The notes beneath the pieces are model-generated. The model searched no databases. It saw only the letters and a program-made list of their open reading frames with translations, and was not told the DNA's origin. The translations under genes and the position numbers were made by a program. 64,000 nucleotides of DNA from the NCBI GenBank assembly GCA_963576725.1, contig OY755251.1:37517246-37581245 (forward strand), read 5' to 3'. Positions 11,588 to 22,078 of the stretch are shown here, one piece after another (the first letter of the stretch is position 1; every line of letters begins with the position of its first letter). The stretch comes from Azorinus chamasolen. Its lineage: Eukaryota > Mollusca > Bivalvia > Cardiida > Solecurtidae.

Positions 11588-11730
11588 ACTTTATCCTCTA
11601 TCATATAGATACGCCTTTTTACGCCTTTGCAAACAGAGTAAACTCGGATCAGATGGTCCCTGTAGGAGTCAGCAGATCAGGGTCTGTTCTGTTTGCTTAT
11701 GAAATGATATACAATTAAACTAATCTTAGA
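11588..11730 (+). mobile_element. family A MITE, left half
   Basis: ACTTTATCCTCTATCATATA and ACGCCTTTTTACGCCTTTGC lead into the hairpin, GAGTAAACTCGGATCAGATG to CAGGGTCTGTTCTGTTTGC. It is broken by the element at 11731-12017. Confidence 0.65.
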
Positions 11731-12017
11731 GAGAAACAAGACCCCGATATGACCTTTGACATTGATGTATGACATTGACCTTAATAAGTCACCACTAAAA
11801 ATGTTCGCCTCCATAAGTTGCACATGAATGCCAAGTTTGAAGTATGTATGTATGCAATGGTGACAAAATATTAAAATATTATCATAAACGTTGAAGTTGG
11901 GGACGAAAAGAAAAATCAACCAACCATCAGTTGTGATAGACAAACCAACCAATACACAGAGCAAAAACAATATGCCCCATCCGATCACAGATCTGAGGGA
12001 GCATAAAAATAGATATA
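11731..12017 (+). mobile_element. AACAAGA...CATAAAAA element with 14-bp duplication
   Basis: Begins near GAAACAAGACCCCGATATGA, carries GACATTGACCTTAATAAGTC, GTTCGCCTCCATAAGTTGCA and AACCAACCAATACACAGAGC, and ends GAGCATAAAAAT. It is flanked by AAACTAATCTTAGA at 11717-11730 and 12018-12031, a 14-base direct repeat. The same element recurs at 44690-44962. The duplication length is more like retroposition than a cut-and-paste transposon. Confidence 0.75.
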
Positions 12018-12031
12018 AAACTAATCTTAGA

Positions 12032-13047
12032 CATTGTGTCGTATCTATAAAATGCAGAATAATCCAAGAGGAATAACTCTAAAATGTCAACATCTATCAG
12101 CGTTTGCAAAAAGTATAATATTTATGAGTATGCACAAACTAATATTTAATTATGCTAAGACTGGGTGGAGGTCGGTGTCTCCAGATAATCAATATGTTTA
12201 TATTGAACTTGTATCATGGTTTAATCCAACAGGGAAACCCGGGCGCGATGTCCTACTCTTACATGTATCATCGACTGAGTTTCTCTGGTTCTTTTAGATG
12301 CCCAGTGTAAAGCACTGATACATCGGACCTCGGTTTATAGTCCCGTCCGAAGGACTTCTTTAGTACTGGTCAGATGAATGCATTTAATGTTAATTGGTAT
12401 ACTGCACAGAATAATGTGTACTTTAAACTTGCATCTCCCCTACAAGTGTAATACTGTGATATATTGCCTGCGATCTGTTTATTAATGTAATGTCATAATC
12501 AGATGAGTGCTCTAATGATTCGTGGTATACTGACCAGTATATCAAATTCCTGTAATGGCAGACATCTGTTCTAATTGCCATTTGATAGTTTGTTACTATT
12601 TGTTTAAATCTTAGTATTCAGAATTCATTTTAGCTGTGATAACGTAACTCATGCCACCCTGTGACAGTACCATCATTAATAAAGTACCACAATGGAAATA
12701 AGGGTATTCCCCGTTTTGTGTTATCCTTGGTGTAGGGTGTGATTGTCATGGTTCATTATTTATACTTCTACCATTTGTTATACAACGTGTGTAATAATGT
12801 CTTTCGCTTATCATGTATGTTGCATCTTATACTGAAATAAATCTACTCTAAATCTATCATTTCCACATGAGACTACATCAGTCATGTCGTATAATCAGCA
12901 AGAACACAGTGATCAAAGCATCTGACACTGGGTATTAATTATGGCGAGACACCAACAAGACAATCCACAGTTGAATGTTTCATTTTATATTTATTTACAA
13001 TGAAATTTACAGACCTCTATTGTAACATGTGCATGCATGCATTCAAA
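12032..13047. other. no supported gene; repeat-like 3' region
   Basis: CCCAGTGTAAAGCACTGATA followed by GGACCTCGGTTTATAGTCCC looks like a dispersed element, but I cannot name it. AATAAATCTACTCTAAATC near 12835 resembles a poly(A) context. Frames here give no recognised protein. Confidence 0.35.
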
Positions 13048-13049
13048 TA

Positions 13050-13279
13050 CAGTAAAACTTCTCAAGACAGGACTTAAAGCTCTCCACATTGGACTTTCAA
13101 TAAAGAAGAACTCATATCTTTATAGACACATGGCTACTTAGCAGAGGGTGAAAGTCATACTGAAAGCTCCCATAGGAGCTTTCTACATGACTTTCACCCT
13201 GCATTAAGCTACCACCTGTCTCAAAGATCGACAATGATAATAATTTGAAAGTCCAGTTTGGAAGGGTTTTTTTTTACTG
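13050..13279. mobile_element. family P MITE, complete with TA flanks
   Basis: Flanked by TA; ends CAGTAAAACTTCTCAAGACA and TTTTACTG. Inner arms GTGAAAGTCATACTGAAAGC and GCTTTCTACATGACTTTCAC form the central hairpin. TA duplication and CAGT ends fit the Tc1/mariner-pogo class. Confidence 0.85.
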
Positions 13280-13337
13280 TATCTTGAATATTTGTAAAAT
13301 AATAACACAGTATAGCTTTTCTATAACAACCACTTGA

Positions 13338-13566
13338 TGAACCCTTTCCTCCATAAATACGCCTTTCTACGCCTCTGGAAAAGTCACTTTTTGAAACCAT
13401 TGTGATAAATAGAGCATTTGCTCTTAAGGAGCAAATACTTTATTTATCACAATGGTTTCAGAACTAAAAAAATTTGATTTTTTTCTTTTCTCTAGTTAAT
13501 ACTCCCTTTCGGTAGATTTATTCAATGACGTTGGATCTAAAAATATCCTATGAGGGAAAGGGTTAA
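13338..13566 (+). mobile_element. family B MITE
   Basis: CCCTTTCCTCCATAAATACG start, hairpin GAAACCATTGTGATAAATAG to TTTATCACAATGGTTTCAG around GCATTTGCTCTTAAGGAGCA, then TTTCGGTAGATTTATTCA and the end GAGGGAAAGGGTTAA. Confidence 0.85.
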
Positions 13567-13738
13567 TAACTTAATACACATGGCCATCTTCAAAAAAACA
13601 TCAGGCGACTGCTTAATGCAGAATAAATAGACAAAAGCTGCCTGCATAATACTCATCCTGCATTTAAGCTACCGCTGTTTTAAAAACCCTGGCCTCTTTT
13701 TAGTGGTTGTCGTAACATTTTACTGCATCTTCTGTATC

Positions 13739-13915
13739 TTAACTCATTCTCTCATATAAATGCTTTTTCACTGCTTTTCCACAAATATCAGTGGAATAAT
13801 TTAGGTCTGAATCTTGATAATTTGCCAGGGTTGATATGTCACGATAAAAAAAATAGTTAAATAGTATTGATGACGACATTATTTCATACATGAACATTCA
13901 TGAAGTAAAGGGTTA
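13739..13915 (+). mobile_element. family A MITE, hairpin lost
   Basis: AACTCATTCTCTCATATAAA start and CATTCATGAAGTAAAGGGTT end with TGACGACATTATTTCATACA. The central palindrome is missing, so this is an internal-deletion copy. A half copy of the other arm follows at 13935-14008. Confidence 0.6.
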
Positions 13916-14261
13916 CAAACCGACAATGATACTTACAAGCTGTCTGATCTGGGTCTACTTTGTTCGCAGAGGTGTTAAAATGCATATTTATGGAGTAAAG
14001 TGTTAAACATTCTATGGCTATTGGCTCTTATTCAGATCATAAGTGTTTAGCTAATCTCCCCTGACAGTGAGACGAAGGATTTCACTGAACTGGCACTGTA
14101 TCAAACTTTGAATGTCAACAAAAACTTAAACAAGTACAAGTATTTGCAAGAAAAGTGCACACAGATCAGAAGGCTCCCAATTCTTCATAAAAACCAGACG
14201 TGCTAAACCCCAAGAAAATTTCTGCAATAAGCCTCACTTAAGTGTTTACTGTATCAATCTA

Positions 14262-14424
14262 CCGAAAAGGAGCATTAACTACAGAAAAGGATTTTTTTTT
14301 AGAATTTTGTAGTTTGAAACCACTGTGATAAATAGAGCATTAAATTTGATCCTATATCACAATGGTTTCAACAGGTGACTTTTGCAGAGGTGTCAAAAGG
14401 CATCAATATGAGGGAATGGGTTAA
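14262..14424 (-). mobile_element. family B MITE, partial
   Basis: AATCTACCGAAAAGGAGCAT, TTGAAACCACTGTGATAAAT and ATCACAATGGTTTCAACAGG, then GAGGGAATGGGTTAA. Only one side of the AGCATTTGCTCC stem is kept. Confidence 0.7.
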
Positions 14425-14645
14425 ACCTTTGCAAACAGAGTAGACCTAGTTCAGACAGCTCCTCAGGGATACATGTATGTCTGATCAGGGTCTGCTCTGT
14501 ATGCTTATTAAGTAACATAGATAGGATCCTACAGTTTCTTCCATGGCAAAATATTCTCTTGTTTATGTGTCATTTCTATTATGAAAATGTAGCTAAAAGG
14601 TAATTATTTCTTACATAAATGTTCATAATACACTGAGTAAAGGAT
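14424..14645 (+). mobile_element. family A MITE
   Basis: Follows the family B copy directly. Hairpin GCAAACAGAGTAGACCTAGT to GGGTCTGCTCTGTATGC; right part TAATTATTTCTTACATAAAT and TGAGTAAAGGATCAA. Confidence 0.7.
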
Positions 14646-14741
14646 CAATTAAGCCTTATCTAGATTTTATTTATACATGTTTTTACATCATTTAGTGTTG
14701 CTGTTGTATTTTTGTTAGTTGAATATACATGTATTGTCATC

Positions 14742-14986
14742 TTAATCCTTTACTCCATAAATACGCCTTTCTATGCCTTTGCAAACAGAGCAGACCCAGA
14801 TCAGACAGCTCCTATAGGAGCCGTCTGATCAGGGTCTGCTCTATTAGCTTATGATATAATATAGATATGATTCTAGTTTCAGCCATGGCTAAAACATCCT
14901 ATGTTCATATTCTATTAGAACAATTAATCTAATTAATATTCATGATGTTATTATTTCTTACATGAGTATGCATGGAGTAAAGGGTA
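14742..14986 (+). mobile_element. family A MITE
   Basis: TTAATCCTTTACTCCATAAA start, near-perfect hairpin GCAAACAGAGCAGACCCAGA to GGGTCTGCTCTATTAGC around GGCTCCTATAGGAGCC-like bases, TCATGATGTTATTATTTCTT, end GGAGTAAAGGGTAA. Confidence 0.85.
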
Positions 14987-15033
14987 AAGCACATGGGTCA
15001 ATGTGGGCTGAACTGTTTATTTCAATTTATGAT

Positions 15034-15262
15034 ACCTTTCTGAACCCTTTGACTATGGGAATTAGTGTGCTGGCATTTGCAAACAGTGTAGACCCAGATC
15101 AGACAGAGGGCTCCTAGAGGAGCTCCTAGAGGAGAGCTCTGATCAGGGCCTGCACTGTTTGTCATTCAGAATCCTCTCACTAATTATACCTTTCCATACA
15201 GAATGAATTCTATCACATTACAACGATGGACCATTCCACTTTGAACATTCTGAAATCAAAGG
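15034..15262 (+). mobile_element. family C MITE
   Basis: ACCCTTTGACTATGGGAATT start; hairpin TTTGCAAACAGTGTAGACCC to GGGCCTGCACTGTTTGTC. The centre GGCTCCTAGAGGAGCTCCTA is a short internal duplication. Right part CATTCCACTTTGAACATTCT. Confidence 0.75.
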
Positions 15263-15376
15263 GTAAAATCACATAGATCAAGATGAGAGAATAATTAGCC
15301 AACTTCTCCTACAGATCCAACATGTCGATACAGTCATTCACAGCATACTGATGATACATGTCAATAACTTTTACAA

Positions 15377-15622
15377 ATAACCCATTACTCCATGAATATT
15401 CATGCAAGAAATAATGACATCATGATTATTAATTAGATAATTTTGTAATGGCAGTGAACAGAGGACATTGTGGTCATGGCAGAAACTGTAGAATCAGATC
15501 TATATTATTCCATAAGCAAACAGAGCAGACCCTGATCAGACGGCTCCTGCAGGAACCGTCCAGTCTGGGTCAACTCTATTTGCAAAGTCCTTAAAAGGTG
15601 TATACATGGAGTAAATGGTTAA
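15377..15622 (-). mobile_element. family A MITE
   Basis: ATTACTCCATGAATATTCAT start with AAATAATGACATCATGATTA; hairpin AGCAAACAGAGCAGACCCTG; end ATGGAGTAAATGGTTAA. It lies just downstream of the DYNLT2B stop and may be in its 3' UTR. Confidence 0.85.
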
Positions 15623-15718
15623 AGAGTCTGTTGCTATTCCATTCCATGCCTGGTGTCTGTGGAGAATGATGGATGGAATAGTGGAATGATGGACGGATTA
15701 GTCAAGAATCACAGTTCA

Positions 15719-15766
15719 CTAGTAATAGAATACTCCAAATGCTGCAGCTACACAGAACAGGGAATC
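15719..15766 (-). CDS. DYNLT2B: DYNLT2B exon 5 (C-terminus and stop)
   Basis: The last coding exon, 48 bases, encodes residues 116-130 (DSLFCVAAAFGVFYY) and a TAG stop. This is the closing beta-strand of the Tctex1 fold; human DYNLT2B ends in nearly the same way. The acceptor has a clear pyrimidine tract ending TTCTTTTGCAG. It lies 8.5 kb from exon 4 across an intron full of repeats. The 3' UTR runs to lower coordinates; a family A MITE ends about 100 bases away (15377-15622), so the UTR may contain it. No poly(A) signal could be assigned with confidence. Confidence 0.93.
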   Translation of the reverse strand, partial: DSLFCVAAAFGVFYY

Positions 15767-16386
15767 CTGCAAAAGAAGAAAAAGTAAATACTCTGTAAAT
15801 CTTTTGAATTCAGTACAAATACATCTTAGCAGGTTTGTTACATGTGTTCTTATTTACTACTGCAGTCATCAATGCAGGCCCTGACCAGTCACCAACCTGG
15901 TCTTACTCTGGATGAGAACTGAATGCAATGTCTGATTGCTTCTCAACCCACATTCCCAGTCTTTATCATATGAAACTGGTTACAAAACATGGTGTTTGGC
16001 AAGCCAATGGTTTAAATGACAAATGATGGTAACTGAATTCTTAAACCTTTCAAACTGGTGGAGAAGGGAGACGGTGTGTCCAAATATTTAGGGTAAATAG
16101 TAAAGAATGAATTTTATTTACAAACAAAATAAAAATTTAAGTAGGTATGATTATGTATAGGTTACTTGTATTGTACATGTATCTCATTGATCCAATTCTA
16201 GTGAGAGTTTTTATACTCAACAGACTGTTCCATGTACCATAAAGATAGGTATCTTGGTCAATATCCAAAAAATTTCTAAAGAATTTTATCTATTGGAAAT
16301 CAGCACTTAACTGTAAAAAATGTTACAGACATCTGATTAATTCAACACCCTCCTGATCTTCACATAAGAGGTGGTTTAAGAAACTA

Positions 16387-16595
16387 CAGTAAAACCTCTC
16401 TATAATGGCCACTAAAGTGTGTTAATTAGTTGGTATTTAGGAAAGGTGGCTGCTGAAAGCAAGGTGAAAGTAAAACAGAACGCTCTTATAAGAGCATTCT
16501 GTTTTACTCTCACCTTGCTTGAAGCAGCCACCTGCCTTTAGCCCAAAATACTTGATGTAATTTAGTGGCTGTTATAGAGAGGTTATACTTTACTG
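16387..16595. mobile_element. family P MITE, near-perfect 209-bp palindrome
   Basis: TA-flanked. Ends CAGTAAAACCTCTCTATAAT and ATAGAGAGGTTATACTTTAC form terminal inverted repeats, and the inner arms AAGGTGAAAGTAAAACAGAA and TTCTGTTTTACTCTCACCTT pair around CGCTCTTATAAGAGC. It lies in DYNLT2B intron 4. Confidence 0.88.
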
Positions 16596-16647
16596 TAGAC
16601 TCTCTCTCTACAGTGATCACTCAAAACAGATATAACTCTTTGGGACA

Positions 16648-16883
16648 GTCAGTCCTTCATGAATAGTCATGCAAAATATACTGAATATCAATTAAGTGAA
16701 TTTTTAAATTGGTACTTATGACACAAGGAAATGTGTTATAGAAACTGAAGAATCGGGATCTGTATCATTCTGATAACAAAACTGGGCAGATTCTGATCAG
16801 ACAGCTCCTGCAGGAGCTATCTGATCTGGGCCTACCTTGTTTGCAAAGGTGTTAAAAGGCATATTAATGTAGGTAAGGGTTAA
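16648..16883 (-). mobile_element. family A MITE
   Basis: CCTTCATGAATAGTCATGCA start, hairpin GATTCTGATCAGACAGCTCC and GGAGCTATCTGATCTGGGCC, end GTAGGTAAGGGTTAA. A fragment of a second family A copy (16884-16963) follows and is cut at TTATAAAA by the next element. Confidence 0.75.
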
Positions 16884-16963
16884 TGCAGAAAAAAATATTA
16901 GACCGGTTCTTCTACGGTACCTGCCATAGTTAAATATTCCTGTGTTCATATGCCATTATAAAA

Positions 16964-18058
16964 CAAGAGCCACATGCATTGCCAAGGCTCGTCTGATTTG
17001 GTAATTGACCAGCTAAATTAAAACTCCTTGAATAAAACAAGAGCTGTCACAGTCACGTGACAAATGCCCCCCAAAATTGTACCCTGTGACCTTGACCTTT
17101 GACCCATGGACCAGGGAGTTGACACATCGTCTTTGTGTGGTGAACAATTGTGCCAGGTTACTCTGAAATCCATTCACAGATAAATTGTACCGTGACCTTG
17201 ACCTTTGACATATGGACCAGGGAGCTAAACGCGACACATCGTCTTTGTCTGGTGAACATTTGTGCCAAGTTATATTGAAATCCATTGATAGATAAAGATG
17301 TTACAGACCAGACACGAAATTTGTGACAAAGTAATTGTATTCTGTGACCTTGACCTTTGACCAATGGACCAGTGAGTTGAAAGCGACACATCATCTTTGT
17401 CTGGTGAACATTTGTGCCAAATCATACTGAAATCCATTGATATATAAAGAAGTTACAGACCGGACACGAAATTTGTGACAAAGTAATTGTACCCTGTGAC
17501 CTTGACCTTTGACCCATGTACCAGGGAGTTGAAAGCGACAAATTATCTTTGGTGAACTTTTGTGCCAAATCATATTGAAATCCATTGATATATAAAGAAG
17601 TTACAGACCGGACAAGAAATTTGTGACAAAGTTATTGTACCCAGTGACCTTGACCTTTGACCCATGGACCTGGGAGTTGAAAGAGCCACATCGTCTTTGT
17701 GTGGTGAACATTTGTGCCAAGTTATATTGAAATCCATATATAGATAAAGAAGTTACAGACCGGAAACAAAATTTGTTACAAAGTTATTTTACCCTGTGAT
17801 CTTGACCTTTGACCCATGGACCTGGGAGTTGAATGCGGCACATCGTCTTTGTGTGGTGAACATTTGTGCCAAATTATATTGAAATCCATTGATATATAAA
17901 GAAGTTACAGGCCGGACACAAAATTTGTTACAAAGTAATTGTACCCTTTGACCTTGACCTTTGACCCATGGACCTGGGAGTTAAACGCGACACATCGTCT
18001 TTGTGTGGTGAACATTTGTGCCAAACTACATTGAAATCCATTGATAGATAAAGAAGTT
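16964..18058 (+). mobile_element. AACAAGAG element with ~150-bp tandem core
   Basis: A short 5' piece (AAACAAGAGCCACATGCATT) is followed at about 17037 by AAACAAGAGCTGTCACAGTC and ACGTGACAAATGCCCCCC, a mini-hairpin and a GCCCC motif. Then come about 6.5 tandem units of ~150 bases marked by GTGACCTTGACCTTTGACCC, GGTGAACATTTGTGCCAA and AGAAGTTACAGACCGGAC. The 3' terminus is missing; the array runs into half of a family B MITE (18062-18193). Apparent frames inside are repeat shadows. Confidence 0.85.
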
Positions 18059-18061
18059 AAA

Positions 18062-18193
18062 TGCTGTATTTATCACAGTGGTTTCAAAACTACATAATTC
18101 TAAAATTTTCCTTTTCTCTAGTAAATGTTCTTTTTTGGTAGATTTATTCAAAGAGGCTGGGTCTAAAAATAGCCTAAGAGGGAATGGGTTAAA
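18062..18193 (+). mobile_element. family B MITE, right half
   Basis: Starts inside the hairpin (TTATCACAGTGGTTTCAAAA), then TTTTTTGGTAGATTTATTCA and the end GAGGGAATGGGTTAA. The left half is absent. Confidence 0.7.
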
Positions 18194-18539
18194 GACACCT
18201 ATATTTATTTATTAAGTGGCTGCTTGTAAGGGGTTCTACTGTAGTTATCTGCCAAACATTATCTTAGTGGCATCCACTGGTGCTCTCTGGGCCAAGTCTA
18301 ATCATTACCTATCGTGCTGCATTTGGCAGAGAAATTAGAGACTTGGACAGGAACAGTATGTCTAAAATCTGGAGTTGTCTTCATTGTGATCTTTGATTTG
18401 TTTCTCAATATTCAAGGAAACAATACTCAAATATCAAGTGTATTACACTCCAAGTTTTTTGTCTAGATATAACCCTTAACCTGCTAAGTATGGCCTGACT
18501 GGTATTTGCAAACAGGTTGGATCCAGATGAGATGCAGAG

Positions 18540-18734
18540 TTAACCCTTTCCTCCATTAATACGCCTCTGTAAAAATCACTTTATGAAACCATTGTGATAA
18601 ATAGAGCATTTGCTCCATAGGAGTTTCAAAACTACAAAATTCTAAAAGTTTCCTTTTCTCTAGTAAATGCTCCTTTTCGGTAGATTTGTTCAAAGAGGTT
18701 GGATTTAAAAATAGCCTATGAGGAAATGGGTTAA
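18540..18734 (+). mobile_element. family B MITE
   Basis: TTAA at both ends; CCCTTTCCTCCATTAATACG, one hairpin arm GAAACCATTGTGATAAATAG plus AGCATTTGCTCCATAGGAG, then TTTCGGTAGATTTGTTCA. The second stem arm is deleted. Confidence 0.8.
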
Positions 18735-18770
18735 ACATACTTTATTGGTTTATAAAGATGAACAAGTCAC

Positions 18771-18990
18771 TTTAGCACCATTTTGATTCATTTACCCTTA
18801 CAACACTGACTTTTCAAATTGACTATTCCAATGGACTATTCCGAAATTCAAACAGGTCAAGTTTATGGTGAATATTTAGGGATTCTTCTAAAGAAAAGTG
18901 TGAAATGACAAACTGTGCAGACCCTGATGAGACGGATCCTCTGGGAGCCCTCTCATCTGGGTATACACTGTTTGCAAAGGACATTAGTGA
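18771..18990 (-). mobile_element. family C MITE
   Basis: Shares GGACTATTCCGAAATTCAAA, GAATATTTAGGGATTCTT and TAAAGAAAAGTG with the copy at 20555-20735. Hairpin GACAAACTGTGCAGACCCTG to GGGTATACACTGTTTGC. Confidence 0.75.
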
Positions 18991-19303
18991 CTCGTGTCCC
19001 ACACAGTAAAGGTTACTATAGCCATTTCATTCTGAATATAATAAGGCTGGGAATTCACTGTCTGAAATATCTGCAGCTGCATTTGAGAGCTGCAAAACAT
19101 CTCCTCTACCATTCACCTTTAACATGCTAGCACTAGTTGATGTGATGGGTTGCTATAATGTACAAGCTTATTTAAGTTCTTCCGTAAAACCACTGTCAAA
19201 CATTTTGGAACTGACAAAAATAATTTTTTATTGACTATCTGACAATGTCTTTTTCAGCTATGTGAAAGGCTACTGACCTATAGACATACAATCTTTATAT
19301 GAA

Positions 19304-19482
19304 TTATCCCTTTACGCCATGAATATTTATGTAAAACATAATGACCTAATGAATATTAATTAGATTAATTATTATAACAGCACATGGACACAGGAATTTC
19401 TGGTTCTTACAGGAGCCGTCTGATCTGGGTCTACTCTGTTTGTAAAGGTGCTGAAAGCCGTATTTATGGAGTAAAGGGTTAA
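19304..19482 (-). mobile_element. family A MITE, one hairpin arm lost
   Basis: CCCTTTACGCCATGAATATT, CTAATGAATATTAATTAGAT, then directly the second arm CAGGAGCCGTCTGATCTGGG; end TTTATGGAGTAAAGGGTTAA. Confidence 0.75.
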
Positions 19483-19642
19483 TGCTTCATTGAAAGCACA
19501 TCTGCATCCTCTTATAAAGTAAACAATTTAAGTACCATAGTTTAAACAATGACAACAGCTAATACACACTCTCACTCTCTCATCAATGTTCAAGTTACAC
19601 CTGTCACTTACTGTCTGTTTCAGCCTTAACCTGCTGGCAATA

Positions 19643-19846
19643 CAGTAAACCCCTCTAATGCAACCACCAAAAAGGGGCATAATTCTGGGTGGAAGAGGCA
19701 GGTGGCAGCTTAACGCAGGACGAAAGTTATGCAGAAAGCTCCTATAGGAACTTTCTGCATTACTTCCTTCCTGCATTAAGCAGCCACCTGCTTATAAAGA
19801 CAACCATGTTTAATCATTAAGTGGTCGCATTAGAGAGGTTCTACTG
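19643..19846. mobile_element. family P MITE
   Basis: CAGTAAACCCCTCTAATGCA start, AGGTGGCAGCTTAACGCAGG, hairpin AGCTCCTATAGGAACTTTCT, GCATTAAGCAGCCACCTGCT, end TTAGAGAGGTTCTACTG. TA on the left; the right flank is TT. Confidence 0.82.
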
Positions 19847-20064
19847 TTTATCCTATCTACCCTCAGTATTAGGACACCAATACTCCTCTCTTCACCTTGG
19901 TGCCAAACTGGATTAGTTGGCAACATTTGATAACTTTGAAATTGACTGACATAGTAGCAAAGAGTGTAGACCATGACCAAACAGCTCCATCAGGAGTCAT
20001 TGATCTCGGTCTGCACCTTTTGCCTAAGTTTGTCAGTCCAGATCCTTAAGGTAATTAGAGAATC

Positions 20065-20493
20065 AATGGCTTCAACAACAATGCATATTAATAAACTGAG
20101 TTTTTATAATGACAACATGAATAAGATCATTCTTACCATTGTAGAAACTGTAGGGTCTGATCTATGTTATTCCAAAAGCAAACAGAGCAGAACCTAATAG
20201 ACCACACCTACAAGAGTTGCCTTATCTGGATCTATTCTGTTCGCAAATACAGTAGAACCCCTCTAATGTGACCACTTTAATAATGAATAAACACGGGTGT
20301 CTTTATAAGCAGGTGGTTGCTTAATGCAGGACAAAAGCAATGCAGAAAGCTCCTCTAGGAGCTCTCTGCATTACTTTTGTCCTGCATTAAGCTACCACCT
20401 GCATCTAGCATCCATAATTGTACCTCTTTTAGGTGGTCTCATCAGCAGGATTTACTGTACACTGAAAGGCTTCTCTGTCAGGTAATGGGTTAA
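20065..20493 (-). mobile_element. family A MITE carrying a family P insertion
   Basis: Left part with TTTTTATAATGACAACATGA and GTAGAAACTGTAGGGTCTGA, hairpin AGCAAACAGAGCAGAACCTA to GGATCTATTCTGTTCGCAAA, then the inserted P element at TA, then CACTGAAAGGCTTCTCTGTC and GGTAATGGGTTAA. Confidence 0.75.
20250..20457. mobile_element. family P MITE nested in family A
   Basis: TA-flanked 208 bases; ends CAGTAGAACCCCTCTAATGT and GGATTTACTG; hairpin around AGAAAGCTCCTCTAGGAGCT. It sits just outside the hairpin of the host MITE, showing that family A was there first. Confidence 0.85.
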
Positions 20494-20554
20494 TAGTCAA
20501 TTTTTAAGACAGGTGGTAGCTCAATGCAGAACAACAGAAATTCATTAGCCATTT

Positions 20555-20735
20555 CAACCCTGAATTGTCAAATGGACTATTCCGAAATTCAAACAGGTCA
20601 AGCCCACCATGAATATTTAGGGATTTTTGTAAAGAAAAGTGAAACATGACAAACAGTGCAGACCCTGATGAGAGGGCTCCTCTAGGAGCCCTCTCATCTG
20701 GATCTACACTGATTGCAAAGGACATTCCCTGCACT
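20555..20735 (-). mobile_element. family C MITE
   Basis: Hairpin GACAAACAGTGCAGACCCTG with GAGAGGGCTCCTCTAGGAGC and CTCTCATCTGGATCTACACT. Left part matches 18771-18990. Confidence 0.8.
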
Positions 20736-20993
20736 GACAGTGTTAACCTGCTATCCAAGCCTTATGTTTTTGTCCTAAATAGTTGCCTCAAAGAGATTTT
20801 CACTTGCAGACAGGGTGCACCAACAGTGCTTGAATAACTAGACACCATAAATAATGTAACACTAGATTCGATGCCATATTGACAATGTCATTTCTGATCT
20901 GAATATCTACCAGTGCATTTTGTCAGGATCAGCAGAAATTTCTACAAGAAATATCTTTTGACCTTTATTATGCTAACTGCGATCTTACAAGTA

Positions 20994-21063
20994 TTTCCAA
21001 ACAGCTTGGAACCAGATGAGACGCCAAGTAACTCGGTGTCTCATAAGGATTCATGCTGTTTGA
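20994..21063. repeat. family D palindrome copy
   Basis: TTTCCAAACAGCTTGGAACC, AGATGAGACGCCAAGTAACT, CGGTGTCTCATAAGGATTCA, TGCTGTTTGAC. The centre AGTAACTCGG resembles the unit of the 14-bp array at 4676-6200. Confidence 0.75.
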
Positions 21064-21192
21064 CACTTGTCAGTTTTACTCAAAAGTTTGAACAGACTGG
21101 AAATAACGAAAGCCTGCTTCAGATCAGAGTTTGGACATACTAATTACAGCATTTTAAGCGTAAATATCTTACAAGTACAGTATGAAGCTTTA

Positions 21193-22020
21193 ACCCTTTG
21201 AATTCAGGAAGCGAGTTAACTGTCATTTGCAACAGTGTAGACACAGATTAGAGGGCTCCTAGCAGAGCCATCGGGTCAGGGTATGCATGGGTAGTTAGAC
21301 ACAGATTAGAGGGCTCCTAGCAGAGCCATCGGGTCAGGGTCTGCATGGGTAGTTAGACACAGATTAGAGGGTTCCTAGCAGAGCCATCGGGTCAGGGTCT
21401 GCATGGGTAGTTAGACACAGATTAGAGGGCTCCTAGCAGAGCCATCGGGCCAGGTTCAGCATGGGTAGTTAGACACAGATTAGAGGGCTCCTAACAGAGC
21501 CATCGGGTCAGGGTCTGCATGGGTAGTTAGACACAGATTAGAGGGCTCCTAGCAGAGCCATCGGGTCAGGGTCTGCATGGGTAGTTAGACACAGATTAGA
21601 GGGCTCCTAGCAGAGCCATCGGGTCAGGGTCTGCATGGGTAGTTAGACACAGATTAGAGGGCTCCTAGCAGAGCCATCGGGCCAGGGTCTGCATGGGTAG
21701 TTAGACACAGATTAGAGGGCTCCTAGCAGAGCCATCGGGTCAGGGTCTGCATGGGTAGTTAGACACAGATTAGAGGGCTCCTAGCATAGCCATCGGGCCA
21801 GGGTCTGCATGGGTAGTTAGATGCAGATTAGAGGGCTCCTAGCAGAGCCATCGGGCCAAGGTCTGCATGGGTAGTTAGACACAGATTAGAGGGCTCCTAG
21901 CAGAGCCATCGGGTCAGGGTCTGCATGGGTAGTTATTCAAATCCTCAAAGAAAGTCAATACTTTCATACTGAAGTTACATTACAGTTATTCAATGTAGGA
22001 CCATTCAGCATTCAAATGTT
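21193..22020 (+). mobile_element. family C MITE with amplified centre
   Basis: Left part ACCCTTTGAATTCAGGAAGC and CATTTGCAACAGTGTAGACA, right part ATTCAAATCCTCAAAGAAAG and GGACCATTCAGCATTCAAAT: these are the usual flanks of a family C copy. Between them the hairpin has been replaced by the 58-bp array at 21238-21935. Confidence 0.75.
21238..21935 (+). repeat. 58-bp tandem array (12 units)
   Basis: Units contain ACACAGATTAGAGGGCTCCT, AGCAGAGCCATCGGGTCAGG and GTCTGCATGGGTAGTTAG, with no spacers. Units differ by one or two bases (GGGTCAGG/GGGCCAGG, CAGAG/CATAG), showing recent amplification. Each unit is a degraded palindrome of the family C centre (GACCCAGAT.AGAGGGCTCC and GAGCCCTC..ATCAGGGTCTGCA). 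Confidence 0.95.
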
Positions 22021-22078
22021 TAAGCTCTCAACATTTGTATTATGAGTGTTGGAAACCTACCATATTGATGGCATGCAC

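Noticed and set aside
21238..21935. Regular 58-bp repeats that might suggest a CRISPR array
   Set aside because: There are no unique spacers between units and the host genome is eukaryotic; it is a plain tandem array.
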